55,701 nt of DNA from Bacillota bacterium (GTDB lineage: Bacteria > Bacillota > Clostridia > Acetivibrionales > DTU013). Numbering within the stretch: position 1 is the stretch's first letter; the number at the start of each line of letters is the position of its first letter. The notes under the pieces were generated by a model. It worked only from the letters and a program-made list of their open reading frames with translations. It was not told the origin of the DNA and made no database searches. Below are positions 50,643 through 55,701 of the stretch, in pieces. A program made the position numbers and the translations under genes. The stretch covers positions 1 through 55,701 of the forward strand of contig JAEXNT010000037.1 in NCBI GenBank assembly GCA_023439545.1. Direction: 5' to 3'.

Positions 50643-52004
50643 TTATTTACCTGAAGCGCCGTTGATTTCCTTCGCGGCTTCATCAAGGGCCTGGGCCGGC
50701 GTGAGGCTCTTATCGCCCAGCGCTTTGAACAGTACGTTTTTCCCTACCAGTTGATTGGCAAGAGGGAATTGATCGTCGGTTATATTCGTGGTGTAGAAAT
50801 TGTCTTTCATTTGAAGAATAATATCAAAGATGTCGGATCCGAAATAATCCGTATACTTGTTGGACTTCTTCATCGCATCCGTATTCCATACATCCCAGCG
50901 AAGCGGATCAAAGCCAAGTACGCTCCATATTTGGACTGCGCCTTCCGGGCTGATTTTTGCATCGAACAGGAAGCGTTTTGCGAGATCCTGGTTTTTGCAC
51001 TGGGTGGTTATACAGGTTGACGTACCTCCGAATACAGGCGCCACGTCGCTGTCTTCCCATTTCGGAATGGGAGCGAGCTGCATTTTACCCTTGAGTTCCG
51101 GCATATAGTCGGTAAACCTGCCCATGTACCAGAAAGGTAAAAGCATGGAGGCAGCTCCGCCCTTAGACATAAAGCCGTAATACTCTTCGGTATGGAAACC
51201 GCCGCCGGGAGTCGTAACCGCAGTTCCTTCCTTGATCATATCAAGCATGAACTGAAGGGTTTTAGCGTTGATGTCATTATTGATGATACACTGTCCGTTG
51301 TCGTCGAAGTAATCCGACTTTTGTTCGGTGATCATTATATAATAGCACCATGAATCGGCGATTTCAAACGTGATTATCGGCTTTCCCGTTTTCTCCAGCA
51401 CCTTCTTGCCTGCTTCACGCAAATCGTTCCAATACTTGATATCTTCCACCTTGACACCGGCCTGGCCGAGGATTTCCTTGTTATAGTACATAACCGGAGC
51501 GCCTACGTGGTAGTCGATGCCATAATACGTATCACCCTTTTTGTAAATGTTCAATACAGGTTCCAAAAAGCTGTTCTTATCTTTTTCGATAATGTCGTTG
51601 AGCGGAACCAGTCCTACATTATCGCTCTTCATGAAGTTGCTGAACTTAGCGACATTGATATCTACGAGATCTGGAGCTCCCTGGCCTGATTGCAGCGTGA
51701 TCAGCAGTTTGCTATGCATGTCTTCCACAGGATAGGATTCCGTTTTGATATTGATAGGTTCATTTGGGTTCGCCGAATTCCATCGTTGTGCGGCGTCCTG
51801 CATAAATTGGGTGTGCAATTCCTGATAAGTCCAGAAAGTAAAATCTGTTGATTTAGCCGGAGCACCGGCTGACCCAGACGCTGCAGATGCTTCGGTTGCC
51901 GCGGGGGCGGTGTTTGCTTCAGAAGCGGTCTGACTGCTTCCGCATGCTGTAAACATAAGAACCAGGATCGATAAACAGATTGCTAATGACAAATACCTTT
52001 TCAT
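50643..52004 (-). CDS. Extracellular sugar-binding lipoprotein
   Basis: About 453 residues. Lipoprotein signal MKRYLSLAICLSILVLMFTAC with Cys21 lipidated, an Ala/Ser-rich spacer, then a bacterial solute-binding protein fold (FTFWTYQELHTQFMQDAA, KLLITLQSGQGAPDLVDINVAKF). MalE-like CUT1 branch, smaller than the 575-residue lipoprotein of the other locus. GGAGGG lies 7 nt before the chosen ATG (52002-52004). Delivers sugar to the two downstream permeases. Confidence 0.92.
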   Translation of the reverse strand: MKRYLSLAICLSILVLMFTACGSSQTASEANTAPAATEASAASGSAGAPAKSTDFTFWTYQELHTQFMQDAAQRWNSANPNEPINIKTESYPVEDMHSKLLITLQSGQGAPDLVDINVAKFSNFMKSDNVGLVPLNDIIEKDKNSFLEPVLNIYKKGDTYYGIDYHVGAPVMYYNKEILGQAGVKVEDIKYWNDLREAGKKVLEKTGKPIITFEIADSWCYYIMITEQKSDYFDDNGQCIINNDINAKTLQFMLDMIKEGTAVTTPGGGFHTEEYYGFMSKGGAASMLLPFWYMGRFTDYMPELKGKMQLAPIPKWEDSDVAPVFGGTSTCITTQCKNQDLAKRFLFDAKISPEGAVQIWSVLGFDPLRWDVWNTDAMKKSNKYTDYFGSDIFDIILQMKDNFYTTNITDDQFPLANQLVGKNVLFKALGDKSLTPAQALDEAAKEINGASGK

Positions 52005-52044
52005 TCTGTTTCCCTCCATAAATTGTCGTTATGCAGATTGTCCG

Positions 52045-52058
52045 TTTTGGCGCCAAAA
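52045..52058. promoter_or_regulatory. 14-bp perfect palindrome upstream of the binding-protein gene
   Basis: TTTTGGCGCCAAAA lies 41 nt before the start codon of the solute-binding protein gene. Perfect dyad symmetry in a leader position suggests a repressor operator. No -35/-10 pair with good match was found beside it. Confidence 0.4.
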
Positions 52059-52131
52059 ACACACTATCTGCTTTATGGTTTCATTTTAACTTCGGCCATG
52101 GTTTTCAACAATGAACGGTATTGACATAAGC

Positions 52132-53778
52132 CTATACGTTTTTTACCTGTTTTTCAAAGTCACCCCCGGATCTGTCTTCTTCCACCTTCTGCTTATACTC
52201 GCCTGGAGTAATCCCATAATATTTCTTGAATAATTTAAAAAAGTGGTTGTAGTTTTGTATGCCAACCTTGTCAGCTATGCTTTTCAGCGTGAATTTACCC
52301 TCGCTGATCAGCCTGGCGGAATTCTCCATTCTGATTTTATTCAGGTAGTCCATGGCATTGATGCCCGTATCGTTTTTAAACAGTCTGGAAAGATAGGAAC
52401 TATTTACGCTGACTGCTTTTGCTATATCTCCAAGCGAAACTCTCGAGCAAAAATTCCTTTCCATATAGTCTATCGATTTTCTGGTGTTTTCATTATACCG
52501 GGAAGTAGAACGGCTTTTTCTAATGAATTGATCCAGCCTCTCATAAATGCCTGCAAACCATTCTTTCAATTCAAGCAGATTTTTGAATTTGTGAAGAGTT
52601 TGATAGGACAGGCTCCCTTCCTGGAAGATTTGCTCTGCAGGAATGTCGCTTTCCCGTATTTCCCTTGTGACTATGTTGAGCAGCTCCGCCAGCACCATTT
52701 GAATATCTTCATTCGAACACCCATCCTCTATGAAGCCGTCGAATATTCTCCTGACAATGGTATCAGGAGCCGTGTCGGTCTTGCCTTGTATGGACTTGCA
52801 TATTTCCCGCTCAAGGCCGATATCCAGCGTGAGGATCTTTTGAGCCTTCTGATCATTGCCCGCTTCCGCGATGAAAAAGGTTTTCCCCTGGAATCGCTTG
52901 GATTCAAGTATCCCCGCAGCCTCTCCGTAATATATCGGAAGCTTGATGACATCTGTGCAAAGGCTGCTCACGCCGAATGATATATTTTCATTCATAAAGC
53001 GTTTCACATTATCCCGCATGCCGACTAACAGTTTGCGGTAATGATCCTGGAAAAGCCGCAGATTCCTTTCCAGCAATGGAATCAGCACAAGGATCCTGTT
53101 ACGCCCTATTATCGCAGTAAGGACTCCCCTGTCTGAGTTGGCTGACTCTTCCATGATACTTTTTACGGAATACAGAAATTGATAATATTCGCCTTCATCC
53201 AAATCTTTTTTCAATCTTTCGTTATCAGGCTCCATTACCGCAGCGGCCAAGCCCTTTTCCAACATTTCCATGCCCAGTTCCTGCAGTCTTTTCCGGATTT
53301 CCTCCCTACTGCTCACACACCCCGAGAGAAGAAGTATCAGGAATTCCTGAATGGCTTTTTCTCTGTTTACGGAAGGCTGACAGGATTCCTGCCGCCTGCT
53401 TTCCGATAATCTACCTGAAGCGGCCTGTAATATTTCCAACAGATATTCATTACTTAGCTGATTTTTCAGAATATAATCCAGCGCACCTTTTCTAAGGCTG
53501 CCTCGGACATAATCGAAGTCATTGTAGGCACTTAACGCAATGACCTGTATTTCCTTATGACATTCCGACACATAATCAATCAGTTCGATTCCGTTTATTA
53601 CCGGCATGCTGATATCCGTGATGATAATGTCCGGCCTGCAGGTCTCGATACATTCAATGGCTTCCCTGCCGTTACGCGCTTCGGATACAATAACGTATCC
53701 TTCCTTTTCCCAATCCATCCGACTTTTCATCTGCGTACGGAAAACCGCATCATCATCCACAAGCAAGATTGTAAACAT
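52132..53778 (-). CDS. YesN-type response regulator with AraC DNA-binding domain
   Basis: 548 residues: receiver domain 1-122 with phospho-acceptor Asp55 (IIITDISMP), a central region, and two AraC helix-turn-helices in the last 100 residues (VSLGDIAKAVSVNSSYLSRLFK; FTLKSIADKVGIQNYNHFFKLFKKYYG). The ATG directly follows the TGA of the kinase gene. Likely activates the binding protein-permease-creatininase operon immediately downstream. Confidence 0.93.
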   Translation of the reverse strand: MFTILLVDDDAVFRTQMKSRMDWEKEGYVIVSEARNGREAIECIETCRPDIIITDISMPVINGIELIDYVSECHKEIQVIALSAYNDFDYVRGSLRKGALDYILKNQLSNEYLLEILQAASGRLSESRRQESCQPSVNREKAIQEFLILLLSGCVSSREEIRKRLQELGMEMLEKGLAAAVMEPDNERLKKDLDEGEYYQFLYSVKSIMEESANSDRGVLTAIIGRNRILVLIPLLERNLRLFQDHYRKLLVGMRDNVKRFMNENISFGVSSLCTDVIKLPIYYGEAAGILESKRFQGKTFFIAEAGNDQKAQKILTLDIGLEREICKSIQGKTDTAPDTIVRRIFDGFIEDGCSNEDIQMVLAELLNIVTREIRESDIPAEQIFQEGSLSYQTLHKFKNLLELKEWFAGIYERLDQFIRKSRSTSRYNENTRKSIDYMERNFCSRVSLGDIAKAVSVNSSYLSRLFKNDTGINAMDYLNKIRMENSARLISEGKFTLKSIADKVGIQNYNHFFKLFKKYYGITPGEYKQKVEEDRSGGDFEKQVKNV

Positions 53779-55656
53779 TCAACCATCCTCGTTTTCATCC
53801 GTTATGACCGGCAAATAAATATCCACTGTTGTGAATACTCCTTCTATACTGTTTATATGAAGCCCGAAATCAGGACCGTATAGAAGTTGGATGCGGCTGC
53901 GCACATTTGCGATGCCGATCCCGCTGAGACGTCCCCTGTCCTTGGAATTGTCGGAGTTAAGCAAATGATTTATCTGCTCCTGATTCATTCCAATTCCGTT
54001 ATCCGTAATCGAAAAATGCAGCTTCTCCCCCTCACGGGATCCCCGTATTACAATCAGCCCGGTGTTTCCCGAAGGCTCAACCCCATGTATCAGCGCGTTT
54101 TCCAATACCGGCTGGAGCAGAAACCTGGGAATAAGACAGGAATAAATCGATGAATCCATGTTGTACTGTACTGTGAAACTCCCGAATAAACGTGTTTCCT
54201 GCGTGGTAACGTAGCTTTTCAGGAATGAAACCTCTTCCTCTACTGTAATCAGGCTGCTGTCATTTCTCATACATCCGTTCAGAAGCGTCAGTATGGAATT
54301 GATCAGCTGGACAATATTGGTTTCCTTTTTCAAAGATGCTATATAGGAAACCGTATTAAGCGTATTGGCAAGAAAATGAGGATTGATCTGCGCCTGAAGC
54401 GCTCTTATTTCCAGTTCCCTTTTCTGTACTTCCTTTTCCTTGATATCGTTGATCAATTGCTGCGTATTCGATGCCATTTCATTGAAGCATTGGTTCAATT
54501 CGCTGAATTCATCATTTCCGCGGTCATCGACGGAAGTATCAAGCTTGCCGTTTTTAAAGCTGTTTATTCCAAAAATGAGTTGCCTTACCGGAGTCAAAAT
54601 ACTTCTGTATATAATAAAGGTCACGCATAGTGCAAACATAAGACACAATAAGCCTATAACCAGTACATCCCAAAGCAGGTGGTGCGAGTCGGAGTAAAGA
54701 TAGGAGAATTGAACCAGGGCGACAACATACCAGTCAGTCTGTTTAATGGTGCTATATGCCGCCAGGTAGGAATTGTTGCCGATCTTGAAATCAAAACTTT
54801 TCCGGCCGGAGGGATTCACCCTGTCGGAGGATTTTATTTGTTCGAGAAGCTCGGGCTCCTGATAGGGCATAGAGAATTCTGCATAATCCCCGGCGCTTAA
54901 AATAACTTTGTTTTCAGAATTCAAAATAAACATTTGAGTCCCGGATCCGATATTCATATTGCCGTATACATCAAGGAACTGTTTCTCATCAATACGCATC
55001 AGGATGTAACCGATCTGGTTTCCGTTCTTCAGAGATTTTACCGCCTTTGCCAGCAGGATGCTCTTCCTGACCTTAAACACCTTGCTTGCCAGCCCCTGCT
55101 CAAAGTCCGGCCCGACAGCAACCCACAGGCACATTCCATCGAGCTCCCTGGCACGCTTGATCAATCGGTCCAGATTCTCTTTTTTGGGCATGAAACGAAA
55201 ATCACTCGGCCCATAGGCGTTGATTCGGCCCATCTGAGGAGTATACAGCGTAATTTCGGCAACACGGTTGCTGAATATGTATTTTTTATTAATATAGTCC
55301 GATAGCTTGGTTTCTATATCGTTGATTTCCTGTCCGCTAAGTTTTCCGTAATTGTCAAGAGTTGATTGTACCAGCTCGGAATATGCGATTTCCGTTCCAT
55401 CGTTTATAATCGCCTGCAGCTGATAACTGAGATTTACGCCGATCTGTTCCATGGTCTGTGTGACGGAACGGCTCATCTTGCTATATACAGCCTGACTTCC
55501 GCGTTGATAGGAAAAAAAGCCCAAAATAAGTACCGGCAACACAGTAATAAGAATAAACCCGATCCCGAGTCTGACAGAAACGTTTTTCCTGCGAAGCAAG
55601 CTGAATATAGTAGAAAATATTTTATTATATATAAGCTTAAATATATTACTATTCAT
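53779..55656 (-). CDS. YesM-type sensor histidine kinase
   Basis: 625 residues: TM1 about 28-50, extracellular dCache-like sensor to about 325, TM2 about 328-350, HAMP about 352-405, then His_kinase with His427 in QAQINPHFLANTLN and HATPase with QPVLENALIHG and ITDNGIGM. Couples to the regulator encoded directly after it. No Shine-Dalgarno is seen before the ATG (55654-55656), and the promoter -10 ends only 6 nt away, so the message may be leaderless. Confidence 0.92.
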   Translation of the reverse strand: MNSNIFKLIYNKIFSTIFSLLRRKNVSVRLGIGFILITVLPVLILGFFSYQRGSQAVYSKMSRSVTQTMEQIGVNLSYQLQAIINDGTEIAYSELVQSTLDNYGKLSGQEINDIETKLSDYINKKYIFSNRVAEITLYTPQMGRINAYGPSDFRFMPKKENLDRLIKRARELDGMCLWVAVGPDFEQGLASKVFKVRKSILLAKAVKSLKNGNQIGYILMRIDEKQFLDVYGNMNIGSGTQMFILNSENKVILSAGDYAEFSMPYQEPELLEQIKSSDRVNPSGRKSFDFKIGNNSYLAAYSTIKQTDWYVVALVQFSYLYSDSHHLLWDVLVIGLLCLMFALCVTFIIYRSILTPVRQLIFGINSFKNGKLDTSVDDRGNDEFSELNQCFNEMASNTQQLINDIKEKEVQKRELEIRALQAQINPHFLANTLNTVSYIASLKKETNIVQLINSILTLLNGCMRNDSSLITVEEEVSFLKSYVTTQETRLFGSFTVQYNMDSSIYSCLIPRFLLQPVLENALIHGVEPSGNTGLIVIRGSREGEKLHFSITDNGIGMNQEQINHLLNSDNSKDRGRLSGIGIANVRSRIQLLYGPDFGLHINSIEGVFTTVDIYLPVITDENEDG

Positions 55657-55662
55657 AGCTAT

Positions 55663-55691
55663 ATCTTATTTAGATATGTATTTTTTGTCAA
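55663..55691 (-). promoter_or_regulatory. Promoter of the second sensor kinase operon
   Basis: On the minus strand: perfect TTGACA (55686-55691), 17-bp spacer, TAAGAT (55663-55668). Transcription would start at or within a few bases of the ATG. Confidence 0.7.
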
Positions 55692-55701
55692 CTGACAAGC
55701 T

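Overview
The window reads as chromosomal DNA of an anaerobic, plant-polysaccharide-degrading clostridium (Bacillota, Clostridia). The indicators are strong AGGAGG-type ribosome binding sites, TTGACA/TATAAT-type promoters, U-tailed terminators, YesM/YesN two-component systems paired with CUT1 sugar transporters, a PyrR-type attenuator, and a set of GH120, GH43, GH5-CBM17/28, GH18, GH3 and beta-helix enzymes. A broken dockerin module (41454-41652) hints at a cellulosome-bearing relative. This placement is inference; no rRNA or tRNA gene is present.

Layout. 1-940: a decayed IS200-type element (tnpA with a CAG-to-TAG nonsense codon) among many short hairpins. 995-2134: a serine hydrolase. 2264-8155: an arabinoxylo-oligosaccharide utilisation operon (GH120 beta-xylosidase, GH43-like enzyme, pentulose kinase) with an AraR-like regulator. 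8352-13337: a frameshifted GH18 protein, uridine kinase, and a lipoprotein GH5-CBM17-CBM28 endoglucanase. 13431-17597: a four-gene operon of beta-RFAP synthase-like GHMP protein, TrpF-like isomerase, zinc dehydrogenase and DhnA-type aldolase, with its own promoter, a 330-nt leader carrying a 137-bp inverted repeat, and a terminator. I consider it the best candidate for an undescribed pathway. 17619-23845: MATE exporter, DUF362-ferredoxin protein, phosphotriesterase-like hydrolase, and LigD.

23981-33247 is a sugar-sensing and uptake locus: histidine kinase and response regulator on the plus strand, and a two-domain pectate-lyase-like protein, solute-binding lipoprotein and two permeases on the minus strand. 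33379-36142 is codBA behind a promoter and a readable PyrR-type attenuator. 36229-41656 is a decay zone: a receiver-domain remnant, an RHS/YD-repeat gene broken by a deletion and a nonsense codon but with its 3' candidate toxin and a downstream candidate immunity gene intact, and the dockerin remnant. 41660-44438 is a TetM/EF-G-like GTPase fused to a YacP-like NYN nuclease domain. 44458-47968 is a domain-permuted GH3 enzyme divergent from an AraC regulator. 48011-55691 is a second sensing and uptake locus (kinase, regulator, binding protein, two permeases, creatininase-family hydrolase), all on the minus strand.

How it works together: extracellular enzymes and binding lipoproteins collect oligosaccharides, YesM/YesN pairs sense them, CUT1 permeases import them (no ATPase gene is present, so a shared one elsewhere is expected), and cytoplasmic GH120/GH43/GH3 enzymes without signal peptides finish hydrolysis before the kinase commits pentoses to metabolism. 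Coordinates and reading frames were worked out by eye; family names come from motif recognition and no database search was run.
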